From positions 137,310-184,676 of the forward strand of contig JAFULR010000016.1 in NCBI GenBank assembly GCA_017483195.1: a DNA stretch of 47,367 bases, read 5' to 3'. Below are positions 40,104-47,367 of this stretch, one piece after another; positions within the stretch are counted from its first letter, which is position 1; every line of letters starts with the position of its first letter. This stretch comes from Clostridia bacterium (GTDB lineage: Bacteria > Bacillota > Clostridia > Oscillospirales > CAG-272). The position numbers and the translations under genes were made by a program. The notes below the pieces were generated by a model. The model made no database searches. It worked only from the letters and a program-made list of their open reading frames with translations, and was not told the origin of the DNA.

Positions 40104-41315
40104 ATGAAGGATAAATATATTTCCAAAAGAAAACGCTTCTGGGCAGAAATAGATGTCAATGCTGCCGAGAAAAATTATGAAATAATCAGATCCAAATTGA
40201 GTGAAGGCACAAAGCTATGCTGCGTTGTTAAAGCCAATGCATACGGTCACGGTGCGGTGTATCTATCAAAGCTTTACGAAAAGCTCGGGGCTGATTTTTT
40301 TGCGGTTTCGAATATCGAGGAGGCTATGCAGCTCCGCAATAACGGAATTCGCACTCCGATTTTAATTCTTGGTTATACCCCCGCGTCCTGCGCGTCGATC
40401 CTTTCGGAAAACAACATATCTCAAACAGTTTTCTCGCGTTCATATGCCGAGGAGCTTTCGAAAAGCGCTCGCGCGGACGGAGTTGAGATCAAAATACATA
40501 TAAAGCTCGATTCGGGAATGGGACGCATCGGATTTGACTGCATACACAGTGAGAAAAAAGCGGTCGATACCGTTTATGATGTGTGCAATATGGAGGGACT
40601 TGCTCCCGAGGGCATCTTCACTCATTTTGCGGTAGCGGATGAAGGAGCGGACGGAAGGGAATTTACAAGAATCCAGTACGAAAGATTTATCTCTGCCGTT
40701 CAAATGATAGAGGGCAGGGGAATTTACTTTGACTTGAAGCATTGTGCCAACAGCGCAACGACCTTTGAATACCCGGAGTACCATATGGACATGGTGCGCG
40801 TGGGTGTTGTGCTTTACGGCGTAGCTCCCTCCGGAAAGGTCAGAGGATGCGATGAGCTTGCTCCGGTCATGAGCCTCAAATCGGTTATTTCAATGATAAA
40901 AGAGATAGATTGCGGAGATACCGTAAGCTACGGATGTACTTATACTGCGGATAAAAAGACCAAGATAGCCACCGTTCCCGTCGGATACGCAGACGGCTTC
41001 TGGCGTTCAAACGCAGAAAACGGCACTCAGGTGCTTGTTCGCGGACAAAGGGTCAATATTGTTGGCAGAGTTTGTATGGATCAGCTCATGCTTGACGTCA
41101 CGGACGTAAAGGGTGTCAGAGAGGGAGATTATATCACGGTTATCGGCGTTGATAAAAACGACCGCATCACCGCGGAGGACCTGGCAAAGAAAAACGGCAC
41201 TATTGGATATGAGATGATCTGCTCCATAGGTGAGCGCGTTCCGAGATTTTATATTAAGGATCACGAAATAGTTTTCGTTAAGGACAATATTGTTTCTTAC
41301 GAGATGTCGGAGTAG
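40104..41315 (+). CDS. alr: alanine racemase
   Basis: 403 residues from ATG 40104 (AAGGAGG site); an in-frame ATG ten codons upstream has no site. PLP lysine Lys43 in VVKANAYGHG, catalytic Tyr276 in SYGCTY, and the C-terminal beta-domain motif RVCMDQLMLDVTD. It interconverts L- and D-alanine for peptidoglycan. First gene of an alr-CPBP-tadA operon with 3-base and overlapping junctions. Confidence 0.94.
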   Translation: MKDKYISKRKRFWAEIDVNAAEKNYEIIRSKLSEGTKLCCVVKANAYGHGAVYLSKLYEKLGADFFAVSNIEEAMQLRNNGIRTPILILGYTPASCASILSENNISQTVFSRSYAEELSKSARADGVEIKIHIKLDSGMGRIGFDCIHSEKKAVDTVYDVCNMEGLAPEGIFTHFAVADEGADGREFTRIQYERFISAVQMIEGRGIYFDLKHCANSATTFEYPEYHMDMVRVGVVLYGVAPSGKVRGCDELAPVMSLKSVISMIKEIDCGDTVSYGCTYTADKKTKIATVPVGYADGFWRSNAENGTQVLVRGQRVNIVGRVCMDQLMLDVTDVKGVREGDYITVIGVDKNDRITAEDLAKKNGTIGYEMICSIGERVPRFYIKDHEIVFVKDNIVSYEMSE

Positions 41316-41318
41316 GAT

Positions 41319-42323
41319 ATGAACAAGCAAAATGAAAAAATATATGGCTCGCTTATGAGCCGAATAGCAATAGCTATGATGATAAATCAGGGCGCATTGT
41401 TGGTCCTTGCTACCGCTCTGGGCTATGCTGAAACCTTTTTTATAAAGATTTTTAATAACAGCTTGCTTATTGATGCGATATTTAGAACAGGGGAGTGCGC
41501 GGTATATTTTGCATCGTTCACAATACCCGTTGTAATATTCAATTTTATGAATAAAAATGCCGATAGGGAGATATACGAGCCGCTCGAAAGCGAAAAAGCA
41601 TCTGTATTTAAGTCCCTTGTGATATTTTTTATCGGATTAGGTGCGATCACGTTGACGGCTTATGTCAATTTCTATCTTGTGAATATATTTGGGGATTATT
41701 CGGATTTCACTCAAGAGTATTTTTGGAACGTTGAGCTTGACCATGCTTATCAAGTAGTGATATATTTTATATACGCGGCAATAATACCCGCCGTGGTCGA
41801 GGAGCTGCTATTCAGAAAAACGGTGTGCGGTGCTCTTACCGTTTACGGCAAGACAACCGCGGTCATTATCAGCGCAGTCCTTTTTGCGCTGATGCATGCA
41901 AACATCGAGCAGCTTTTATATACCTTTGCAGCAGGACTTTTCCTTGGTTGGCTGTACGTTGAAAGCAAAAATATCATATATCCCATCTTATTGCACTTTA
42001 TTAATAACGGTGTAAGTGCCCTCGGTGATATTATTTACGAAAAATGCTCTCCATCCGTTTATAACGGATACAGCTCGGCTACAGAGCTTGTTATCTGGGC
42101 GGCTATGGGAATAGCGCTCCTTGTTTTCTTGATTGACATTCTGAAAAGCAAGAGCTTTATTCATCCCCTCAGGCTCAAGCCCGACGAGAATGGGGAAGAG
42201 GTCGCTCCTCTTACCTTGAGCGAAAGGATGAGAGGATTTTTCTCTCCCGCAATGGTTATATTTATTATTTACTCGGTAGCCACGATGATTTTTTACGTAT
42301 TTTTAAGCACACAGTTAGGATGA
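41319..42323 (+). CDS. CPBP-family intramembrane metalloprotease
   Basis: 334 residues, about eight membrane helices. Active-site motifs of the CPBP (Abi/CAAX-like) family: Glu161-Glu162-x3-Arg166 (EELLFR), His193 (FALMHAN) and HFINNG near 228. Such proteases have been linked to bacteriocin self-immunity, peptide processing and prenyl-protein maturation. Here it lies between alr and tadA without a bacteriocin gene. Starts 3 bases after alr and overlaps tadA by four bases. Confidence 0.88.
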   Translation: MNKQNEKIYGSLMSRIAIAMMINQGALLVLATALGYAETFFIKIFNNSLLIDAIFRTGECAVYFASFTIPVVIFNFMNKNADREIYEPLESEKASVFKSLVIFFIGLGAITLTAYVNFYLVNIFGDYSDFTQEYFWNVELDHAYQVVIYFIYAAIIPAVVEELLFRKTVCGALTVYGKTTAVIISAVLFALMHANIEQLLYTFAAGLFLGWLYVESKNIIYPILLHFINNGVSALGDIIYEKCSPSVYNGYSSATELVIWAAMGIALLVFLIDILKSKSFIHPLRLKPDENGEEVAPLTLSERMRGFFSPAMVIFIIYSVATMIFYVFLSTQLG

Positions 42324-42760
42324 AAAAGGAATTTATGTTGAAAGCCCTTGAAAATGCAAAAGCAGCATTTGACGCAGGGGATGTGCCCGTGGGGGCTGTA
42401 ATAGTAAAAGACGGCAAAATAATAGCGCAGGCTTATAACGAGCGCGAGATGTCATCAAGAGCTACGGCACACGCAGAGGTTCTTGCAATAGAGCGCGCGT
42501 GCGAAAAGCTTGGAAGATGGCGGCTTTCGGATTGCGAGATGTACGTTACTCTCGAGCCCTGTCCGATGTGCGCGGGGGCAATACTGAACGCGCGACTCGG
42601 CAAGGTGTATTTTGCCCTCAAGGATGCAAATGCAGGAGCGCTTGGGAGCGTGCTTAATCTGAACTCATATCCTCTTCTTTATAAGGTGAGCGTAGAGCAG
42701 GGATCCTGTGAGGAAGAGAGCAGAGCCTTGCTTTCCGAGTTTTTTAAAAACAGGAGATAA
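42320..42760 (+). CDS. tadA: tRNA-specific adenosine(34) deaminase
   Basis: 146 residues. Zinc/catalytic motifs HAEV (His51, Glu53) and PCPMCAGA (Cys81, Cys84) of the cytidine-deaminase fold, plus NARLGKVYFALKDANAGALGS. It converts A34 to inosine in tRNA-Arg(ACG). Starts inside the stop of the CPBP gene (ATGA). Confidence 0.94.
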   Translation: MKKEFMLKALENAKAAFDAGDVPVGAVIVKDGKIIAQAYNEREMSSRATAHAEVLAIERACEKLGRWRLSDCEMYVTLEPCPMCAGAILNARLGKVYFALKDANAGALGSVLNLNSYPLLYKVSVEQGSCEEESRALLSEFFKNRR

Positions 42761-42765
42761 AAAAC

Positions 42766-42806
42766 AAAACGGTCTGCGAGCTTCAAGCTGCAGACCGTTT
42801 TATTTA
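42766..42806 (+). terminator. terminator of the alr operon (bidirectional)
   Basis: AAAACGGTCTGC pairs with GCAGACCGTTTT with an inner AGCTT/AAGCT stem. It also ends the convergent acyl carrier protein transcript. Confidence 0.92.
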
Positions 42807-42818
42807 ATTCAGTTTTGA

Positions 42819-43040
42819 TTAAAGTGTTTCAAGATAATTAACAACGTCACGGATAGTTACGAACTGACCGATGTTTTCGTCGCTGATCTCAATGTCGAAC
42901 TTATCCTCGCAGATCATAACAAGGTCTGCAAGCTCAATGGAGTTGATACCGAGGTCGTTAGCGAGCTCAGCGTCAAGTGTGATAAGGTTTTCTTCAACCT
43001 GAAGCTCGTCAATAAGAATCTGTTTTACTTTTTCAAACAT
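42819..43040 (-). CDS. acyl carrier protein
   Basis: 73 residues, four-helix ACP fold. The phosphopantetheine Ser is Ser34 in LGINSIELADLVM. The residue before it is Asn rather than the usual Asp of DSL, which is seen in some Clostridial ACPs but differs from the classical FabD/FabH partner. The rest (EDKFDIEISDENIGQFVTIRDVVNYL) is standard. RBS AAGGAG. It is monocistronic, away from any fab cluster, so it may be the housekeeping AcpP or a dedicated carrier. Confidence 0.9.
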   Translation of the reverse strand: MFEKVKQILIDELQVEENLITLDAELANDLGINSIELADLVMICEDKFDIEISDENIGQFVTIRDVVNYLETL

Positions 43041-43133
43041 AGCAATCTCCTTAAAATCGTATAAATCTTGTTTGTGAATAAGCCTTTGAATAAAAATTCA
43101 AGCGCCATGCAGTGCGCAGGCTTGTACTTAGGT

Positions 43134-43162
43134 ATTATACAAAGTTTTTCTTGATTTGTCAA
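43134..43162 (-). promoter_or_regulatory. promoter of the ACP gene
   Basis: Minus-strand TTGACA (43157-43162), 17-base spacer, TATAAT (43134-43139): full consensus, with a leader of about 88 bases containing a GCGC-type hairpin. Confidence 0.88.
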
Positions 43163-43196
43163 CAATTTATTTAAAAATTTTTTCAAAGGAGGATAT

Positions 43197-45476
43197 ATGA
43201 ACGCGTTCGCAAAAAGATATTTCACGTGGATAGCCTTGATTTACTTAGCTTTTTCGCTGTTTTCTTATTTTGAAAATAAAACAAAAATTTTTTTATTTTT
43301 GGGCTTTGCGCTTATCTTTTTTGCCGTTTTTGCTTATGGCTTGCGTAGCAAAAATAAGAATCTCACTATTGTATCCATCCTTCTTGCACTTGCGGCACTT
43401 GCTGCAAATATTTCCGCTGATATCTCTTTTCTTCATTCAAAATCCATAGCTGAAAAATACCGTGACGTACATAAGATCAGCGGCTACGTCAGAGAGGTCA
43501 GCGCTGATCGTGATTTTATGAATGAGCTGATCGTAAAAGTCGAGGGTGTGGATGAAGAGGATGCATCCTTTGATATTATACTTGTCACAGAATTTGACTC
43601 CGAGCTTTCAAGAGGAGATTTTTTTGAAGCAACCGTGACTGCTATTCCTATGGCGGAATACTCCGAGCTCGAATATCTGAGAAATGCAAATGAGTATAAA
43701 TATCCGGTCATAGCGGTGATTGAGAACGAAGATGATCTCGGTTTGACCGAAGGAGGCTTCAGACTAAGTGTGGCATTGGCTTCCTTAAATTCAAAGCTTT
43801 CCGCAAGGCTCAGAGTAGGACTTGGAAAGGGCGCAGGAGAGCTTGCGAGCGCGCTGCTGCTCGGCAACAGAGACCTGCTTTCCGACTCCGTACTTCGCGA
43901 TTTCCGTCGCGCGGGCATATACCATATGCTTGCTCTTAGTGGATTGCACGTGGCGATACTCATGGGAATATTCGAATTAATCTTGAAAAAGCTCCTGATT
44001 TCCAAACGGGTTCGCGTAATAATTCTGGCAATACTTTCGGCGTTTTATATCGCCCTTACGGGATTTTTGCTTTCGACATGCAGAGCAATGCTCATGCTTT
44101 GGGCGGTCTATATTTCATATCTTGTGGGCAGGAGCAGGGACGCGATGACGTCACTTTTTGCTGCGGTTTGCATTATAGTAGTGATCGATCCTGCATCTGT
44201 GCTTGATATAGGGTTACAGCTCTCGTTTCTTTCCACATTTGGAGTAATAGCATCGTCTATGATAGGGGCGCACGTGCTGTTAATCCAAAACAAAAGAAAA
44301 GATGATACCGTACTTATCAAAGCTGCAAGGGGAGCGGTCTCGTTACTCTTGACCTCGCTTTGCGTGTTTGTGTCCACCTTGCCCGCGATCTCAATATATT
44401 TCGGAGAGGTTTCGCTTGCCACGTTCATAAGCAATATTTTTGCAGGATTTCTGTGTGAAGCATTTATGGTATTGGCACTTGCGTTTCTTGTTTTTTCAAG
44501 GCTTACGGTAATTGCCGCTCCGGTCGGGGTAGTGGCTCAGCTTTTGGCATCTGCTCTTACGGGGTGCGCTGAGTTGTTTTCGGATATCCCGAAAATTATG
44601 CTTTCGCTGTCGTATCCCTTTGCGCTTGTTCTTGCTTTTACGCTTTTTGGCGCATCCGTGGTGCTATTTGGAATTAAGCTGCCCAAAAAGTGGCTTTTGG
44701 CAGTGCCGGTCATTTGTTTTGCGCTTCTGTTTGCCGTGAACGTATGTATTTTTTCGTTTTCGCGCTCTGATAAAGTCACAGCGGAATATATTATCGGTGA
44801 TTCGATCGTTCTGTCATCAAATGACGGTGTGTATATCTGCGATATATCGGATGGTGGAGCAAGCAATTTTTACAGTGCGATAGATCTTGCAAAAGCAAAT
44901 TGCTTTACGGAGATAGACGGAATAATTCTCACTCACTACCATAGCGACCATCAGCGCGCCATTGATAAAGTAAGCGACAATTTCAAAATTTCCCGTGTTT
45001 TGGCACCTGTTCCCGTAACACTTGACGAGTGGTATATTCTTGAGGGTGTTGCGCGTGCGCTTGAAGACGAGGATGTGGAACTTTACCTGTATAAGCCGTT
45101 TGAGGAGCTTGACGTACTTTCGGGCAAGCTTGCAGTAACTCCGCGTGCATATGGTGTGGGTGGATCTCATCCGAGCCTTGCTTTGAGCTATGCATACAAG
45201 GATAGCAGAATAACCTTCGCATCTCCGCCCTATTTTGGTAATTATCTTGAAGAAAAAGGGAATTTTGAAAAATACGTTTCGGAATGTGACGTGCTGATTG
45301 TGGGCACTCACGGAAGAAAGCATAGCGAAAGCTTTGACTTGTTTTCAACCTTGAAAAAGGGCTGCGAGGTGCTTATATCCGACCTTGCCACGCTCGAGCT
45401 TTCTGATTTTGAGAAATATATCGACACTCGCAGGATAATTCTCGGCGCGGAATACAAAAAATATGAACTAAAATGA
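43197..45476 (+). CDS. comEC: ComEC/Rec2 DNA uptake channel
   Basis: 759 residues, full length. N-terminal helices and an OB-like DUF4131 region, then the Competence domain with RRAGIYHMLALSGLHVAILMG. Many membrane helices follow to about 530. A C-terminal metallo-beta-lactamase domain has the LTHYHSDH metal motif. It forms the inner-membrane channel for single-stranded DNA in natural transformation; the MBL domain may degrade the second strand. RBS AAAGGAGG. No other com gene is in the window. Confidence 0.92.
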   Translation: MNAFAKRYFTWIALIYLAFSLFSYFENKTKIFLFLGFALIFFAVFAYGLRSKNKNLTIVSILLALAALAANISADISFLHSKSIAEKYRDVHKISGYVREVSADRDFMNELIVKVEGVDEEDASFDIILVTEFDSELSRGDFFEATVTAIPMAEYSELEYLRNANEYKYPVIAVIENEDDLGLTEGGFRLSVALASLNSKLSARLRVGLGKGAGELASALLLGNRDLLSDSVLRDFRRAGIYHMLALSGLHVAILMGIFELILKKLLISKRVRVIILAILSAFYIALTGFLLSTCRAMLMLWAVYISYLVGRSRDAMTSLFAAVCIIVVIDPASVLDIGLQLSFLSTFGVIASSMIGAHVLLIQNKRKDDTVLIKAARGAVSLLLTSLCVFVSTLPAISIYFGEVSLATFISNIFAGFLCEAFMVLALAFLVFSRLTVIAAPVGVVAQLLASALTGCAELFSDIPKIMLSLSYPFALVLAFTLFGASVVLFGIKLPKKWLLAVPVICFALLFAVNVCIFSFSRSDKVTAEYIIGDSIVLSSNDGVYICDISDGGASNFYSAIDLAKANCFTEIDGIILTHYHSDHQRAIDKVSDNFKISRVLAPVPVTLDEWYILEGVARALEDEDVELYLYKPFEELDVLSGKLAVTPRAYGVGGSHPSLALSYAYKDSRITFASPPYFGNYLEEKGNFEKYVSECDVLIVGTHGRKHSESFDLFSTLKKGCEVLISDLATLELSDFEKYIDTRRIILGAEYKKYELK

Positions 45477-45496
45477 CATAAAAATTCAAAATTCTA

Positions 45497-45525
45497 TTGA
45501 AAAAGATGTTTTTATATGATAGAAT
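45497..45525 (+). promoter_or_regulatory. promoter of the gene at 45557
   Basis: TTGAAA (45497-45502), 17-base spacer, TAGAAT (45520-45525). Confidence 0.72.
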
Positions 45526-45556
45526 AAATATATAATATTTATTTTGGAGAATTGAT

Positions 45557-46252
45557 ATGGATAAGAAAAAAGTCATTAATATACTTTTGTGGGCGGGAGC
45601 TGCGCTCTCTTTCGTGCTTGCGGGCGTTATCGCCTTGTTCGTTGGTAATATCGAGGCTGAGTCCGCTAAGATAATACTTATTATAGTTGCAGCACTTTTT
45701 GGAATACTCGCGCTTATGGTGGGATATCTTGCGTATATGGATACGTTTATGGTATTTGCAAGCAAGGACGGTTCAAAGAAAAAAACGCTCAACTATTTCC
45801 TTAACTCAAACGGCAAGAAAAAGGGAATACCTCTTGATTCTCTCACCTTTGAGGTGGTTGATAAGCAGATGAGCAAATTCGTCATCGATGCCTTCGGCTC
45901 ACCCGTGGCTCTTTGGAAGAACAACGTTTTCTCCGGCGACCAGGAGGTCTTCGGTAAGGACGGCGCATTTAAGGTGCTCGTTGCTTATAAAATGATAAGC
46001 GACCTTCAGGCTCAGCACTCAAAGAAGGCTTGGAAACTGTTTTTTGAGCTTCCCGATGCTGATTTTGCCGACATTCAGGATTGCCTTGTAAGAAACGGTG
46101 ACGATGAGCTTGCAAGGGCGCTCAATATGTACCGCCTTTCGGGCGAGGCTTGCGTGGGCGAAGCCGCAGCGTTCCTTGACGAGAATGCAAATTACATTCA
46201 GAAAAGGATGCTCAACTACGTAACAAGAAAAATCAGTAGCTTTGATATGTAA
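45557..46252 (+). CDS. membrane-anchored protein of unknown function
   Basis: 231 residues. Two hydrophobic helices (about 8-30 and 38-62) are followed by a 165-residue soluble domain, probably cytoplasmic. That domain is largely helical towards the end (LARALNMYRLSGEACVGEAAAFLDENANYIQKRML). I recognise no family. Codon use is strongly biased, suggesting good expression. RBS TGGAG. Alone between a promoter and a terminator. Confidence 0.75.
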   Translation: MDKKKVINILLWAGAALSFVLAGVIALFVGNIEAESAKIILIIVAALFGILALMVGYLAYMDTFMVFASKDGSKKKTLNYFLNSNGKKKGIPLDSLTFEVVDKQMSKFVIDAFGSPVALWKNNVFSGDQEVFGKDGAFKVLVAYKMISDLQAQHSKKAWKLFFELPDADFADIQDCLVRNGDDELARALNMYRLSGEACVGEAAAFLDENANYIQKRMLNYVTRKISSFDM

Positions 46253-46264
46253 ATAAAACCAAAT

Positions 46265-46308
46265 CGCGCAGAGGGCACCGAAAAAGCGGTGTACCCCTGC
46301 GCGTTTTT
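46265..46308 (+). terminator. terminator of the gene at 45557
   Basis: CGCGCAG-GGG-CACCG pairs with CGGTG-CCC-CTGCGCG around AAAAAG, followed by TTTTTGACTTTTT. Confidence 0.9.
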
Positions 46309-46450
46309 GACTTTTTATAGAAAAAATGTAAATAATTTGTGAATTTCAGGAAAAATTTTCAAAAATCATTACACTTTTTTGAAAAAACGTACACTTTTAT
46401 AATAGAAGAAAAAATATCACATTGTTTTCAATGCGAAAGGAGAACAAACT

Positions 46451-47080
46451 ATGAAAAAATTGACAAGCTTATTACTAGCGATCGTGATGCTTTTCACCGC
46501 GCTCACCCTTTCGGGGTGTGGTATGCGCCCTGCATTTGAAGCAGGACATCATTACAGGTTTGATAGTTCACCGGGAGGGCATAAAAGATTAGGTATAACT
46601 GTAGAAAAAAACGAATACAAAATGGATGAATTTACTGTTAAATTATATGTGGGTTTGCATCCATATTCATTGTTTGAGTCTATTTTTGCGAAGGAAAAGG
46701 AACCGACCACTATACTTCCGGTATATATGAACAGAAAATACGTAGTAGGCATTAACACTTCGAAGACTGACAATTATGATGATATTTTCACCCTTGATGA
46801 TATGTACATAATTAAGGAATTATCCTTTGAAGAATCGGAATCCTCTTATGAATATTACTATACCGAATATATGCTCTTGGGTGTAAATTACAACCATAGT
46901 GAAGACGTAAAGATACCGGAAGAAATACTTGTTGATTCCGGATATGATACTTTATGTTTTGTTTTATTTGAATTAGATGGAGATTCAGATGAGGTAAGAA
47001 GTTGGACAATAGTTCACATAGATTATCTTCGGACAGATAAAGATACCATAGTTATTAACAGGGTGGATTTTGTTTTTTAG
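46451..47080 (+). CDS. lipoprotein A of a tandem paralogous pair
   Basis: 209 residues. Signal MKKLTSLLLAIVMLFTALTLSGC with lipobox LSGC. The mature domain (about 186 residues) is beta-rich and acidic towards the C-terminus; no family recognised. RBS AAAGGAG. Upstream lie TATAAT (46399-46404) and two TACACTTTT repeats. A second gene with almost the same signal peptide starts 39 bases after its stop. Confidence 0.78.
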   Translation: MKKLTSLLLAIVMLFTALTLSGCGMRPAFEAGHHYRFDSSPGGHKRLGITVEKNEYKMDEFTVKLYVGLHPYSLFESIFAKEKEPTTILPVYMNRKYVVGINTSKTDNYDDIFTLDDMYIIKELSFEESESSYEYYYTEYMLLGVNYNHSEDVKIPEEILVDSGYDTLCFVLFELDGDSDEVRSWTIVHIDYLRTDKDTIVINRVDFVF

Positions 47081-47119
47081 ACTGATTAACATTATATAGT
47101 TTAAGGAGAATTTGTGAAA

Positions 47120-47367
47120 ATGAAAAAACTGACAAGCTTATTACTCGCGCTCGTGATGCTTTTCACCGCCCTCACCCTTTCGGGGTGTGGAGAGAAAAAT
47201 ACCGGATTGTATGGGTATTATGATGATCCGGGAAATTACTTTATGTGTGCATATGAAAGCAATTTAAGAGAATTTGACATTGACAGAGTTAACTTAAGAT
47301 TATACTATGGTGGCACATATAATATCGAAAATAACGGTGAAATACTTGAAATATCCAAGTTTGGGAT
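47120..47367 (+). CDS. lipoprotein B of the tandem pair, cut by the window end
   Basis: 82 codons visible from ATG 47120 (AAGGAG at 47103); a GTG at 47114 is an alternative start. The signal peptide differs from that of lipoprotein A at a single residue (Leu for Ile), and the DNA is nearly identical through the lipobox. After the Cys the sequences part (EKNTGLYGYYDDPGNYF). Mature-domain function unknown. Confidence 0.75.
   Translation, partial: MKKLTSLLLALVMLFTALTLSGCGEKNTGLYGYYDDPGNYFMCAYESNLREFDIDRVNLRLYYGGTYNIENNGEILEISKFG

Noticed and set aside
1..47367. CRISPR arrays, insertion sequences, integrases or a full prophage
   Set aside because: No regularly spaced repeats, no transposase or integrase motifs and no terminal inverted repeats were seen; only the small holin-like pair hints at phage ancestry.

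Overview
ORGANISM. The window looks like a chromosomal piece of a spore-forming, low-to-mid GC member of Clostridia (Bacillota), probably an uncultured gut lineage. Reasons: T-box leaders before thrS and valS, a purine riboswitch, a LexA with a Firmicutes-type GAAC-N4-GTTT box, a SipL-like SPOCS/LysM spore-coat protein, AAGGAGG ribosome sites, TTGACA/TATAAT promoters, and both tRNA genes encoding their CCA. The species cannot be named from sequence alone. LAYOUT. 1-7545: housekeeping genes: a cut-off membrane protein, pckG-mscS, lexA, tRNA-Leu(GAG), a small HTH-membrane regulator between two near-identical terminators, a nucleoside kinase behind a guanine-class purine riboswitch, and a TetR repressor. 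7678-23176: the main accessory block, one co-directional array of 15 genes divergent from tetR. It has its own promoter and a palindromic operator. It encodes an (R)-type enoyl-CoA hydratase (MaoC/PhaJ), acyl-CoA dehydrogenase, EtfBA, thiolase, SDR 3-oxoacyl reductase, a divergent KAS III-like enzyme, a complete LivHMGF-type ABC importer with lipoprotein receptor (the LivG subunit carries a 210-residue charged helical N-terminal extension), a CoA-transferase and two alpha/beta hydrolases. 23213-31306: a Cys-rich membrane protein, the SipL-like protein, a GH13 alpha-glucosidase, tRNA-Ser(GCT), two lipoproteins, a ribbon-helix-helix/SLOG divergent pair and the manganese exporter mntP. 31365-39420: minus-strand operons: a secreted papain-like protease with a lipoprotein, T-box thrS with an MGS-like protein upstream, an orphan winged-helix protein, and T-box valS. 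39527-47367: a holin-like pair, alr-CPBP protease-tadA, acyl carrier protein, comEC, a membrane protein, and two tandem lipoproteins with nearly identical signal peptides, the second cut by the window end. HOW THE BIG BLOCK COULD WORK. Thiolase, SDR, MaoC hydratase, acyl-CoA dehydrogenase/Etf and CoA-transferase together make a full C4-type cycle running through a (R)-3-hydroxyacyl-CoA intermediate. It could run as butyrate-type synthesis or as beta-oxidation of a short acid brought in by the Liv importer and activated by the CoA-transferase. The TetR protein would sense an acyl-CoA or the substrate. Enzyme families are clear from sequence; substrate and direction are inference. MOST UNUSUAL SIGNALS. 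The import-plus-CoA operon as a unit; the LivG extension; a KAS III-like enzyme with the triad Asn replaced by His; an apparently ligand-ON guanine-class riboswitch on a nucleoside kinase; an MGS homologue with substituted catalytic positions; the RHH/SLOG pair; and a shared inverted repeat at the pckG/lexA divergent promoters.
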